Below are positions 53,161 to 60,861 of a stretch of 64,000 bases of DNA, piece by piece. The DNA is from an uncultured Methylibium sp. GTDB lineage: Bacteria > Pseudomonadota > Gammaproteobacteria > Burkholderiales > Burkholderiaceae_C. The stretch spans positions 119,388 to 183,387 of the forward strand of contig NZ_CADEFR010000001.1 in assembly GCF_902826655.1 (NCBI RefSeq), given 5' to 3'. Position numbers and translations under genes: made by a program. The notes under the pieces are model-generated. The model did not search any database. It worked only from the letters and a program-made list of their open reading frames with translations, and was not told where the DNA came from. How positions within the stretch are numbered: the stretch's first letter is position 1; each line of letters begins with the position of its first letter.

Positions 53161-54209
53161 TGCGCAAGCACCGCGCGCCCGCGCCCCGGCTGCTGCGCGT
53201 CCTGGTGGCGGCCATCGCGCTGCTGGCGCTGCTGCTGTCGGCCGTGCTGCTGCTGGCCGAACAGCTGCGGTCGCAGCGCGAGACCCAGCCGGCGGAACGC
53301 CTGGCCCCGGTCGGCGGGCGCTGGATCAATGCGGGCGACGCCTCGGTCTTCGTGCAGCAATGGGGGCCGGCCGACGGGCCGATGCTGCTGCTGGTGCACG
53401 GCACCGGCGCCTGGAGCGGCACCTGGTTCGAGCTGCCCGATGCGCTGGCCGCGGCCGGCTGGCGCGTCGTCGCCGTCGACCTGCCGCCCTTCGGCCTGAG
53501 CCACGTCGCGGCGAGCCCGGCCGACTACACGCGCACGGCCCAGGCGCGGCGCCTGCTGGCCGTCGTCGATGCGCTCGGCGGTCGCGACGTGGTGCTGGTC
53601 GGGCATTCCTTCGGCGCCGGGCCGGCGCTCGAGGCCGCGCTGCAGGACAAGACGCGCCTGGGCCGCCTGGTACTGGTCGACCCGGCGCTGGGGCTGGGCC
53701 CCGCCGGCGAGCCGCCCGCGTGCGAGCCGGAAGGCACGATGGACCGCGTGTTCGCCGTCGGTGCGCTGCGGCGCACGCTGGTCGGTGGCATCGCCACGCA
53801 GCCGCGCTTCACGCCCTGGCTGCTGTCGCAGTTCGTCCACCGCAAGGAGGCCGTGGACACGGCGCGCGTGCCGGCCTACCAGCGGCCGATGCGACGCATC
53901 GACTTCAGTGCGGGCCTGGCCGACTGGGCCCTGGCCTTCTCGCGCGCCAGCTGCGAGCCGGCGCGCAGCCTCGACCCGAAGGCGCTGGCCGCGTGGTCGG
54001 CCGAGCGCAAGCTGCCGCTGCGCCTGATCTGGGGCGACCAGGACAGCATCACGCCGCTGGCCCAGGCCCAGGCCCTGCAGCGGTGGCTGCCGGACGCGCG
54101 GCTCGACGTGATCGCGGGCGTCGGGCACATCCCGCACATCGAGGCGCCCGAGGCCTTTGCGCGCACGCTGCTGCAGGCCGTCGCCGCGCCGAAGGCCGGC
54201 GCGCCCTGA
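53160..54209 (+). CDS. Membrane-anchored alpha/beta hydrolase
   Basis: A 349-residue protein with an N-terminal hydrophobic helix (LLRVLVAAIALLALLLSAVLLLAEQL) that likely anchors it at the periplasmic side. The hydrolase core has HGTGAWSGTW as oxyanion region, the nucleophile elbow GHSFG (Ser), IWGDQDSITPL with the Asp, and the His in GVGHIPHIE. Starts by one-base overlap with the preceding stop. Likely an esterase or lipase-like enzyme acting with the oxidase/methyltransferase fusion; substrate unknown. Confidence 0.85.
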   Translation: MRKHRAPAPRLLRVLVAAIALLALLLSAVLLLAEQLRSQRETQPAERLAPVGGRWINAGDASVFVQQWGPADGPMLLLVHGTGAWSGTWFELPDALAAAGWRVVAVDLPPFGLSHVAASPADYTRTAQARRLLAVVDALGGRDVVLVGHSFGAGPALEAALQDKTRLGRLVLVDPALGLGPAGEPPACEPEGTMDRVFAVGALRRTLVGGIATQPRFTPWLLSQFVHRKEAVDTARVPAYQRPMRRIDFSAGLADWALAFSRASCEPARSLDPKALAAWSAERKLPLRLIWGDQDSITPLAQAQALQRWLPDARLDVIAGVGHIPHIEAPEAFARTLLQAVAAPKAGAP

Positions 54210-54240
54210 AGCGCCGCCGGTGCCGGCACTGTTCCCCGTC

Positions 54241-55506
54241 ATGGCCGCCACGACCCGCGACGATCCGCGTGCCCGCCGCGCGCTGCTGCAAGGCTCGGCG
54301 GCACTGCTGCTGATGCCCTCGCTGGCCGCGGCCCGCCGCGCCGACGGCTTCGACCCCCGCGCGGCCTGGGCCGAGTTCGCCGAGCTGCTGCGGATGCGCT
54401 ATGCCTACTTCGAGCGCGACGGTGTCGACGGCGAGGGCATCCTGCGGCACTTCGAGGCCGTCGCCCTGACTGCGACCTCGCGCGAGCGCTTCGTCGCCGT
54501 GCTGAAGCGGGCGGCCCGCAACTTCGCGGACCCTCACTTCAACGTCGGCCCGTGGACGCCCGGTGACCCGCAACTCGTACCGACCGGATCGGACCTGCAT
54601 GTCGGCCTGGTCGGCGACCAGGTGCTCGTAGCCGCCGTGCGAGCCGGCAGCGATGCCGCGCGACAGGGTATCGCGCCAGGGAGCGCCGTCGTCGACGTGA
54701 ACGGCGTGCCGGTGCGCGTGGCGGCCGAGCGGATACTGGGTCGGCCGCTGGCGTCCTTGTCGCGCCTCCAGATCGACCATGGGCTCAACCTCGCCCTCGC
54801 GGGCAGCGGCACGGCCCCGCGTCGCCTCACGTCGCAGTCCGGCGGCGTCGAGCGCCCGCTCAGCCTGCGCCCCACGACCGAACTCGCGCGTCGCGTCGCC
54901 GCCAGCGCACCGGTGAACGTCCGGCGCGACGGCGACCTGGCGGTCGTGCGCTTCGACAACTCGCTGGGCCGGCTCGAGACCATCCGGGCCTTCCGCGCCG
55001 CCTTGCCGTCGCTGCTGGATGCATCGACGTTCGTGATCGACCTGCGCAACACGCCGAGCGGTGGGAACACGACCGTCGCGCGCGGGATCATGGGGCACTT
55101 CGTGCGCAGCGAGATGCCCTACCAGCTGCACGTCGTGCCCGAGGAAGCGCGACGCCACGGCGCGCCGCGCAAGTTCATGGAGTACGTGCTGCCGGCCGCG
55201 CCCTACTACCCCGGTCGCGTCTTCGCGGTCGGCGGCCGCTGGACCGGCAGCATGGGCGAAGGAATGATGATCGGCTTCGACGCGCTCGGCGCGACGACCG
55301 TCGGCTCGCCGCTGGGCCACCTGCTGGGCGCCATGGAGAACATCGTGCTGGAGGCCTCGGGAGCCCGCATCGAGATCGGCACCGAGCAGCTGCTGCACGT
55401 GCGCGGCACGCCGCGCGAGGCCTTCCGGCCCGCGTGGTTCATCGACCCCGCGGAAGCCTCGGCGGACGCCGACGCCTGCCTGGATGCGATCCAGGCCCGG
55501 CGCTGA
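54241..55506 (+). CDS. S41-family peptidase-like exported protein
   Basis: A 421-residue protein. The first 30 residues (ARRALLQGSAALLLMPSLAAARR) look like an export signal with a twin-arginine-like start. A PDZ-like segment follows (VLVAAVRAGSDAARQGIAPGSAVVDVNGVPV). The C-terminal half has the tail-specific protease fold: FVIDLRNTPSGGNTTVARGI and the nucleophile region VGGRWTGSMGEGMMIGFDAL, in which Ser of TGSMGE is the expected catalytic residue. Possible role in envelope protein processing. It lies 31 bp after the hydrolase and 51 bp before an ECF sigma factor gene; a link to anti-sigma cleavage is possible but not shown. Confidence 0.8.
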   Translation: MAATTRDDPRARRALLQGSAALLLMPSLAAARRADGFDPRAAWAEFAELLRMRYAYFERDGVDGEGILRHFEAVALTATSRERFVAVLKRAARNFADPHFNVGPWTPGDPQLVPTGSDLHVGLVGDQVLVAAVRAGSDAARQGIAPGSAVVDVNGVPVRVAAERILGRPLASLSRLQIDHGLNLALAGSGTAPRRLTSQSGGVERPLSLRPTTELARRVAASAPVNVRRDGDLAVVRFDNSLGRLETIRAFRAALPSLLDASTFVIDLRNTPSGGNTTVARGIMGHFVRSEMPYQLHVVPEEARRHGAPRKFMEYVLPAAPYYPGRVFAVGGRWTGSMGEGMMIGFDALGATTVGSPLGHLLGAMENIVLEASGARIEIGTEQLLHVRGTPREAFRPAWFIDPAEASADADACLDAIQARR

Positions 55507-55557
55507 ACGCCTCGCGCCCGGCCCTAAACTCGCGCCCTGCCGCCCACCCGCCCTGCC

Positions 55558-56142
55558 ATGGCCGCCGCGACCACCAACGAAGACCTCGCCCGCTGGCTGG
55601 CGCGTGTGGCGCTGCACGACCGCGCGGCCTTCGAGCTGCTGTATCGCGCCACCTGCTCGCATCTCCTGAGCGTCGCCTTCCGTATATCCGGTCAGCAGGA
55701 GCGCGCCGAAGAGGTGCTGCAGGAAGCCTTCATGAACGTCTGGCACAACGCGGCCGGTTTCAACGCCTCGGTGGCAACGCCGATGACGTGGCTGATCAAC
55801 ATCGTGCGCAACAAGGCGATCGACCAGCTGCGCTCGGGCAAGACCGAGCGCGCGACGACCGGCGCGCTCGACGACGAGGCGATGAACCTCGCCGCCGACG
55901 CGTCCTTCGAACCGCAGCGCCTGCTGGAGGACAACCTCGTCAAGCTCCGCATCGACGGCTGCATGGCCGACCTGGGCGCCTCGCAGCGCCAGGCGCTGGC
56001 GCTGGCCTACTACCGCGGCATGGTGCACACCGAGATCGCCGAGTCGCTGGGCGCGCCGCTCGGCACCGTCAAGGCCTGGGTGCGGCGCGGGCTCGACAAG
56101 CTGAAGGGCTGCCTCGAGGCGGCCGGGGTGACGGCCGCATGA
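55558..56142 (+). CDS. ECF-type RNA polymerase sigma factor (SigK/RskA-type pair)
   Basis: A 194-residue sigma factor. Region 2 is AFELLYRATCSHLLSVAFRISGQQERAEEVLQEAFMNVWHNA..., and region 4 is ALALAYYRGMVHTEIAESLGAPLGTVKAWVRRGLDKLKGCL. Size and domain layout fit the ECF group that is encoded with an RskA-like anti-sigma. The stop overlaps the next gene start by ATGA. It may direct transcription of the TPR gene downstream or of the cassette upstream; no promoter motif is certain. Confidence 0.93.
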   Translation: MAAATTNEDLARWLARVALHDRAAFELLYRATCSHLLSVAFRISGQQERAEEVLQEAFMNVWHNAAGFNASVATPMTWLINIVRNKAIDQLRSGKTERATTGALDDEAMNLAADASFEPQRLLEDNLVKLRIDGCMADLGASQRQALALAYYRGMVHTEIAESLGAPLGTVKAWVRRGLDKLKGCLEAAGVTAA

Positions 56143-56885
56143 ACTACCTGCTGCCCGAACGCCTGGACCGGCTGGCGCGCGAGCACGCGCTGGGCACGCT
56201 GAGCCCGCGCGCGCGGCGCCGCTTTGACCGCGTGCTGCAGCAGAGCCCCGCGGCGATGCTGGCGGTCGGCGTCTGGCAACGGCGCCTGGCGCAGCTGTCC
56301 ACCCACATGCCGCCGATGCAGCCGCGCGAGTCGGTGTGGCGGGCGCTCGAGCAGCGCCTGTTCGCCGGCGCCCCGGCGCCCGCCGCGCCGCCCTCGCGGT
56401 CGTCGGCCTGGAGCTGGCTGGGCGCGCTGCTGTCGGGCCGCTCGCTCGGCGGCGCGCTGGCCGGCGTGCTGCTGTGCGTGCTGGTGCTGCGCCTGCAACC
56501 CGGTCTGGCCGACCTGGAGCCGCAACGCGACGGCCTGCCGCCCAGCTATGTGGGCCTGCTGCTCGACGGCGCCGGCAAGCCCGCGGTGCTGGCCAGCTCG
56601 CGTCGACACGGCAGGCAGCTGACGGTGAAGCTGCTGCAGCCGCTGGCCGTGCCGGCCGGGCAGGTCGCGCAGCTGTGGGCGCTGCCAGCGGACGGCAGCC
56701 CGCCCTTCCCCGTCGGCGTGGTGCCCGCCACCGGCCCGGCGACGCTGGCCCTGACCGACAGCTCGGAGAAGCTGTTCTTCAAGGTGTCGCAGCTCGCGGT
56801 CAGCGTCGAGCCGGCCGCCGCGAAGCCGGGCGACACGCCGAGCGGCGCCTTCGTGCTGCAGGGCCACTGCGTCAAGCTCTGGTAG
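56139..56885 (+). CDS. RskA-like anti-sigma factor
   Basis: A 248-residue single-pass membrane protein. The cytoplasmic N-terminus (MNYLLPERLDRLAREHALGTLSPRARRRFDRVL) is typical of RskA/anti-sigma-K proteins and lacks a zinc-binding HxxxCxxC motif. A membrane helix follows at about 105-125 (GGALAGVLLCVLVLRL). The periplasmic part has the RskA pattern GQVAQLWALPADGSPPFPVGVV and ends GAFVLQGHCVKLW. It should hold the sigma factor inactive until a periplasmic signal. Translation is coupled to the sigma gene by ATGA. Confidence 0.9.
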   Translation: MNYLLPERLDRLAREHALGTLSPRARRRFDRVLQQSPAAMLAVGVWQRRLAQLSTHMPPMQPRESVWRALEQRLFAGAPAPAAPPSRSSAWSWLGALLSGRSLGGALAGVLLCVLVLRLQPGLADLEPQRDGLPPSYVGLLLDGAGKPAVLASSRRHGRQLTVKLLQPLAVPAGQVAQLWALPADGSPPFPVGVVPATGPATLALTDSSEKLFFKVSQLAVSVEPAAAKPGDTPSGAFVLQGHCVKLW

Positions 56886-56931
56886 CGGCCGCTGCGTCCG
56901 AACCGCAGGGTCGGTCCGTAAGTGGCAGCAG

Positions 56932-56947
56932 GACACCGAGGGGTGTC
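56932..56947 (+). promoter_or_regulatory. Short hairpin in the leader of the TPR gene
   Basis: GACACC and GGTGTC form a perfect 6-bp stem with a GAGG loop, 9 bp upstream of the AAGGAG ribosome binding site at 56957-56962. It could stabilise the leader or end read-through from the anti-sigma gene. Confidence 0.35.
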
Positions 56948-56968
56948 TGCCCACCCAAGGAGATCCTC

Positions 56969-57472
56969 ATGAAGCGCAGCACCTTCTCTCGCCCGATCGC
57001 CCACCCGGTCGCCAATCTGGTCGCCACCACCGCCCTGGCCTTCGCCGTCGCCGGCACGGCCCTGGCCGCCGACACCGGCCCGGCCACGCCGGCCGACAAG
57101 CTGGGACCGGCGCGCGCGCTGATCGCCGACGGCAAGTGGACCGCCGCGATCGACGAGCTCAAGCGCGTCAACGACCCCGCCAGCGCCGACTGGAACAACC
57201 TGATGGGCTACAGCCACCGCAAGGCGAAGACGCCCGACGTCGCCGCCGCCGAGCGCTACTACGACGAGGCGCTGCGCATCGAGCCGAAGCACCGCGGTGC
57301 GCTGGCGTATTCCGGCGAGCTGTACCTGATGACGGGCAAGCTGCCCCAGGCCGAGCAGCGACTGGCCGCGCTGGACAAGGCCTGCTTCCTGCCGTGCAGC
57401 GAATACACCGCGCTGAAGAAGTCGGTCGAGGGCTACAAGGCCGGCGGCAGCAAGGCCGTCTCCATGTACTGA
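56969..57472 (+). CDS. Exported TPR-repeat protein
   Basis: A 167-residue protein with a signal peptide (about residues 1-34, ending GTALAADTG). The mature part has two or three tetratricopeptide-like helix pairs (AERYYDEALRIEPKHRGALAYSGELYLMTGKLPQAEQRLAAL). AAGGAG at 56957-56962 supports the ATG. Two cysteines (CFLPC) near the C-terminus may form a disulfide. It follows the ECF sigma/anti-sigma pair by 83 bp and may be a target or partner. Role unknown, likely protein-protein interaction in the periplasm. Confidence 0.85.
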   Translation: MKRSTFSRPIAHPVANLVATTALAFAVAGTALAADTGPATPADKLGPARALIADGKWTAAIDELKRVNDPASADWNNLMGYSHRKAKTPDVAAAERYYDEALRIEPKHRGALAYSGELYLMTGKLPQAEQRLAALDKACFLPCSEYTALKKSVEGYKAGGSKAVSMY

Positions 57473-57499
57473 CCGACCCGAGGGGAACCTTCGCCCCCG

Positions 57500-57540
57500 G
57501 CGGCGGACGAACCGGGTCCCCCACCCGCACCGTCCGCCGC
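57500..57540 (+). promoter_or_regulatory. Strong hairpin directly abutting the TerB/DUF697-like start codon
   Basis: GCGGCGGACG (57500-57509) pairs perfectly with CGTCCGCCGC (57531-57540), whose last base adjoins the ATG at 57541. Inside the loop CGGGT (57513-57517) pairs with ACCCG (57523-57527). No Shine-Dalgarno lies outside the structure. It may control translation or act as terminator of the TPR gene. Confidence 0.6.
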
Positions 57541-58485
57541 ATGACTGCTTCCGAGACCCAGGCCATCCTCACCGTGTCGCTGCTCGCCGCCTTCGTCGAC
57601 GGCGACAAGCACGAACGCGAGCGCGCCGAGATCAAGCGCATCGCCGAGGGCCTGTCGGGCGCCGACGGCGTGCAGCTGCCCACGCTGTACCAGGACGTGC
57701 TGATGAAGCGCGTGTCGCTGGCGACCGTGCTGCCCTGGCTGACCCGCGACGAGTCGCGCCAGCTGGCCTACGAGATGGCGGTGTGCGTGTGCGACGCCGA
57801 CGGCGTGCAGTCGAAGGCCGAGCAGGACTTCCTGTCCGAGCTGGGCCGGTCGCTGGGCCTGGCGGGCACGTCGGCACGCGAGTTCTCGCAGCAGGCCGAG
57901 GCGATCGCCGCCGCGCCGCTGGCGGCGTCGGCCGCGACGACAGCAGCGACCCCCGCGACCGCCAGCGTCGACCAGGCCGCCCTCGACAAGTCCATCCTCG
58001 ACGCCGCCATCCTGAACGGCGCGCTCGAGCTGCTGCCCGAGACGCTGTCGACGATGGCCATCATCCCGCTGCAGATGCGGCTGGTGTACGGCATCGGCAA
58101 GGCCCACGGCTACGAACTCGACAGCGGCCACGTCAAGGACTTCCTCGCCACCGCCGGCGTCGGCCTGACTTCGCAGTATCTGGAGCAGGCCGGCCGCAAG
58201 CTGCTGGGCGGACTGCTGGGCCGTGTCGGCGGCGGCCTGCTGGGCGGCCTGGGCAAACAGGCGGTCAGCTCGGGCATGAGCTTCGCGTCGACCTACGCGC
58301 TGGGCCACGTCGCCAAGCGCTACTACGCGGGCGGGCGGGTCCTCTCGGCCCAGATGCTGAAGGACGCCTACGCGTCGGTGATGAGCGAGGCGCAGGGCCT
58401 GCAGGGCCGCTACCTGCCGCAGATGCAGGAGAAGGCGCGCACGCTGGACACCGGCAAGCTGCTGGCGATGGTGCGGGGGCGGTGA
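57541..58485 (+). CDS. TerB-like plus DUF697-like protein
   Basis: A 314-residue protein. The N-terminal 120 residues resemble TerB/DjlA-type acidic helical domains (SLLAAFVDGDKHERERAEIKRIAEGL; CVCDADGVQSKAEQDFLSELGRSLGL). An Ala/Thr-rich linker follows at about 130-150. The C-terminal half (MAIIPLQMRLVYGIGKAHGYELDSGHVKDFLATAGVGLTSQYLEQ, then a glycine-rich hydrophobic stretch) resembles the DUF697 membrane domain of YcjF-like proteins. Function unknown, perhaps a membrane-associated stress protein. A strong hairpin lies directly before the start codon, and no ribosome binding site is visible. Confidence 0.8.
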   Translation: MTASETQAILTVSLLAAFVDGDKHERERAEIKRIAEGLSGADGVQLPTLYQDVLMKRVSLATVLPWLTRDESRQLAYEMAVCVCDADGVQSKAEQDFLSELGRSLGLAGTSAREFSQQAEAIAAAPLAASAATTAATPATASVDQAALDKSILDAAILNGALELLPETLSTMAIIPLQMRLVYGIGKAHGYELDSGHVKDFLATAGVGLTSQYLEQAGRKLLGGLLGRVGGGLLGGLGKQAVSSGMSFASTYALGHVAKRYYAGGRVLSAQMLKDAYASVMSEAQGLQGRYLPQMQEKARTLDTGKLLAMVRGR

Positions 58486-58557
58486 GGCGCCGCCGCATGG
58501 TCTGATAGGCTCGCCCGCAGACCCGAGGCCGTGGAACATCCCATCAGGAAGACGACG

Positions 58558-59529
58558 ATGACGAAGAACTGGTTGCTACCGGCCCTGCTTGCAGCAGTGT
58601 TTGCCACCACCACCCTGGCGCCCGGCAGCGCCGAGGCCAAGCGCCTTGGCGGCGGCGGCTCGGCGGGCATGCAGCGCAAGCTGCCGCCGCGCACGCCGGA
58701 CGCGACGCCGGCCAAGCCCGCGCAGGCCGACGCGCCCGCGCCGACCCAGGCGGCGGCCCCGGCCGCCACCGGCGCGGCAGCTGCCGGCGCGGCGGCGCCG
58801 AAGCGGTCCTGGATGGGCCCGATCGCCGGCCTGGCCGCGGGCCTGGGCATCGCCGCGCTGATGAGCCATCTGGGCCTGGGCGAGGCCTTCGGCAACTTCC
58901 TGATGCTGGCGCTGCTGGCGGTGGCCGCGGTCTTCGTGATCCGCTGGATGCTGCGACGCTTTGCCGGGGGACAACCGGCGGGGCAGCTGGCGATGCAGGG
59001 TGCAGGTGCGGCGGGCACTGCAGGCACGCCGGCGCGGCCGTGGCCGGCAGCAGCCGCCGCAGAGCAGCCGCTGCAGCGGCGCGCCGATGAGATCGGCGCT
59101 GCAGCACCGATGGCAACAGGCCTGGCGCCGCGTGCCACGGCGGCGACCGCGTCGGTCCCCGCCGACTTCGACACCGCCGGCTTCGAGCGCATCGCCAAGA
59201 TGATCTTCATCCGGCTCCAGGCGGCCAACGACTCCGGCGACCTGAACGACCTGCGCGAGTTCACGACGCCCGAGCTCTTTGCGGCGATCCGGCTCGACCT
59301 GCAGGAGCGCGGCGCCACGACCCAGCGCACCGACGTGCTGAAGATCGACGCCGAGGTCATCGATGTGACCCAGGAGAACGGCCGCCAGGTCGTCAGCGTG
59401 CGCTTCCACGGCCTGGTGCGCGAAGAAAGCGATACCGCCGCGAGCGACTTCGACGAACTCTGGCACCTGACCAAGCCCGACGACGGCAGCCGCAACTGGG
59501 CGATTGCGGGGATTCAGCAGACGGCGTGA
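58558..59529 (+). CDS. Tim44-domain exported/membrane protein
   Basis: A 323-residue protein. Start ATG at 58558 is preceded by AGGAAG at 58546-58551; a GTG at 58531 is possible. A signal peptide (NWLLPALLAAVFATTTLAPGSAEA) is followed by a KRLGGGGSAGMQRKLPPR segment and a Pro/Ala-rich linker. Hydrophobic stretches follow at about 81-115 (MGPIAGLAAGLGIAALMSHLG; NFLMLALLAVAAVFVIRWML). The C-terminal 150 residues form a Tim44-like domain (FERIAKMIFIRLQAANDSGDLNDLREFTTPELFAAIRLDL). Such proteins are common in Burkholderiales; function unproven. Confidence 0.88.
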   Translation: MTKNWLLPALLAAVFATTTLAPGSAEAKRLGGGGSAGMQRKLPPRTPDATPAKPAQADAPAPTQAAAPAATGAAAAGAAAPKRSWMGPIAGLAAGLGIAALMSHLGLGEAFGNFLMLALLAVAAVFVIRWMLRRFAGGQPAGQLAMQGAGAAGTAGTPARPWPAAAAAEQPLQRRADEIGAAAPMATGLAPRATAATASVPADFDTAGFERIAKMIFIRLQAANDSGDLNDLREFTTPELFAAIRLDLQERGATTQRTDVLKIDAEVIDVTQENGRQVVSVRFHGLVREESDTAASDFDELWHLTKPDDGSRNWAIAGIQQTA

Positions 59530-59533
59530 GGGC

Positions 59534-59556
59534 ACCGACGGCGCGATGCCGTCGGT
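59534..59556 (+). terminator. Rho-independent-like terminator after the Tim44-domain gene
   Basis: ACCGACGGC and GCCGTCGGT form a perfect 9-bp stem around a GCGAT loop, beginning 5 bp after the stop codon. A T-run is lacking, as often in high-GC genomes. Confidence 0.6.
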
Positions 59557-59952
59557 ATCGGCGGTCGAGTCGACTGGCTGCACCTGCGGCGGAAGGATCG
59601 TTTGGTCGCGGGTGGCGGCTGCAGAGTGACCTGAATCATCTGCGGCTTGCGGCGTGATCAGCTGCGGCGGCGGCCATCTGTCGTTCGGTACGTAGGAGTA
59701 CCCCGGCCCCGCGGTGTGCGAAGCCGGCGCTTCAACGGCCTGCCCTCACCGATCGGCGAACCAACGCACCGCATGGCCCCCGCCGCTCGAACGTCACATT
59801 CAGTGCAAATAGATCCGGCACTGTGCGCGTCTCTCGACGATGCCGTGATGCCAAGCCGGTAGACGTCCCTTGCTTTACGCTGCCAAGGCTTCCGCGCTCG
59901 TCGAGGCTGGCGCCGCGCGCATCCGCCGACTTGCCCCCGTCTCGCGATTCGC
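59557..59952. other. Gene-poor gap before the methylase island
   Basis: About 400 bp between the Tim44-domain gene terminator and the end of the adenine methylase gene. I find no convincing gene, RNA or repeat in it. Base composition becomes less GC-rich towards the methylase gene, which fits a boundary of transferred DNA, but no attachment-site repeat is visible. Confidence 0.5.
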
Positions 59953-60813
59953 CTACGCGGCAGCTTTCAATTGGCCACGCAATGCCGGAGGCGCAGTCAA
60001 CGAGGGCGAAAGCACAAGCAGCTCATTCGCCTTGCGCTTGACCTGCGCGTAGTAGATGAGGCCCTTGCGGTACACCGGGAACCCTCGATAGAGCTTAAGG
60101 ACCTCCGGCACGTCGTCATAGGTCAGCATCCATCGACACTTCAGTCGCCGAATAGTGGCAGCGAGTCGCGCGTGGTCGTCCGGTGCATAAAAGTTGACGT
60201 AGAGCTCTTGGCCCTGCACGTAGTACGGCGGATCGATGTTCATCAGCGAGCGCGGGGGCAGCGCTGCGGCCCACTTCGGAATGCACTCGCCGGCGTCCAA
60301 GCGGCTTAGCGTCACGGCGTCGCGATAGCTCGCGATTCGTTGGATCTTCGCGATCAGCTCCTGTCGGTTGAACCGGCAGTCGAGCTTGTAGTTGCCGGTC
60401 TGGTCCTTGCCACCGATGACGCCGCCGCTCACGATCCCCGACCGGTTCGTGCGATTCAGAAAGAGCGTCGCGAATGCGAGGTTTACGCGCTTCGGCCGGG
60501 ACGACAGGAAGACGGCTCGCTGCCGGTACCACTGGTCCATGTCGATGCTCGTCGTCTCTACGAGCTCGCAAAGATCGTCTGCGTTGTTCAGGGCCGCGTG
60601 CCAGAACGAGAAGATCGCCGGGTCGATGTCGTTGAGCCACAGTTCGGCAACGTGCCCAGCAAAGAGAAGGCGCCAGGCCAAGCCGGCACCGCCAGCGAAC
60701 GGCTCGGCGTAGATGCCTTGCGCGAGGTCGTTAACCCGCAGCAGCTCGGTCACGAACGGTGCGAGCTGTGTCTTGCCGCCAGGGTATCTGAGAGGGGAAT
60801 CGGTGGTGGGCAT
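59953..60813 (-). CDS. D12-class DNA adenine N6-methyltransferase
   Basis: A 286-residue Dam-like methylase. RYPGGKTQLAPFV near the N-terminus and PFAGGAGLAW (residues about 38-47) form the AdoMet site; NIDPPYY is the catalytic DPPY motif. The central region has the target recognition part typical of class D12 enzymes. Recognition sequence unknown. The gene is 48 bp downstream of the ParB/Srx-domain gene and has a lower GC content than its neighbours. It could belong to a restriction-modification or phage-derived module; no endonuclease gene is evident. Confidence 0.93.
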   Translation of the reverse strand: MPTTDSPLRYPGGKTQLAPFVTELLRVNDLAQGIYAEPFAGGAGLAWRLLFAGHVAELWLNDIDPAIFSFWHAALNNADDLCELVETTSIDMDQWYRQRAVFLSSRPKRVNLAFATLFLNRTNRSGIVSGGVIGGKDQTGNYKLDCRFNRQELIAKIQRIASYRDAVTLSRLDAGECIPKWAAALPPRSLMNIDPPYYVQGQELYVNFYAPDDHARLAATIRRLKCRWMLTYDDVPEVLKLYRGFPVYRKGLIYYAQVKRKANELLVLSPSLTAPPALRGQLKAAA

Positions 60814-60861
60814 TGGCGGCGGAGGGTAGCGAAAACGGGCGCTGCTGGCCAGAGGCCAAGA

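Noticed and set aside
59557-59952. Short plus-strand frames in the gap before the methylase gene
   Set aside because: They lack ribosome binding sites and recognisable protein features and have Arg/Pro/Ser-rich random composition.
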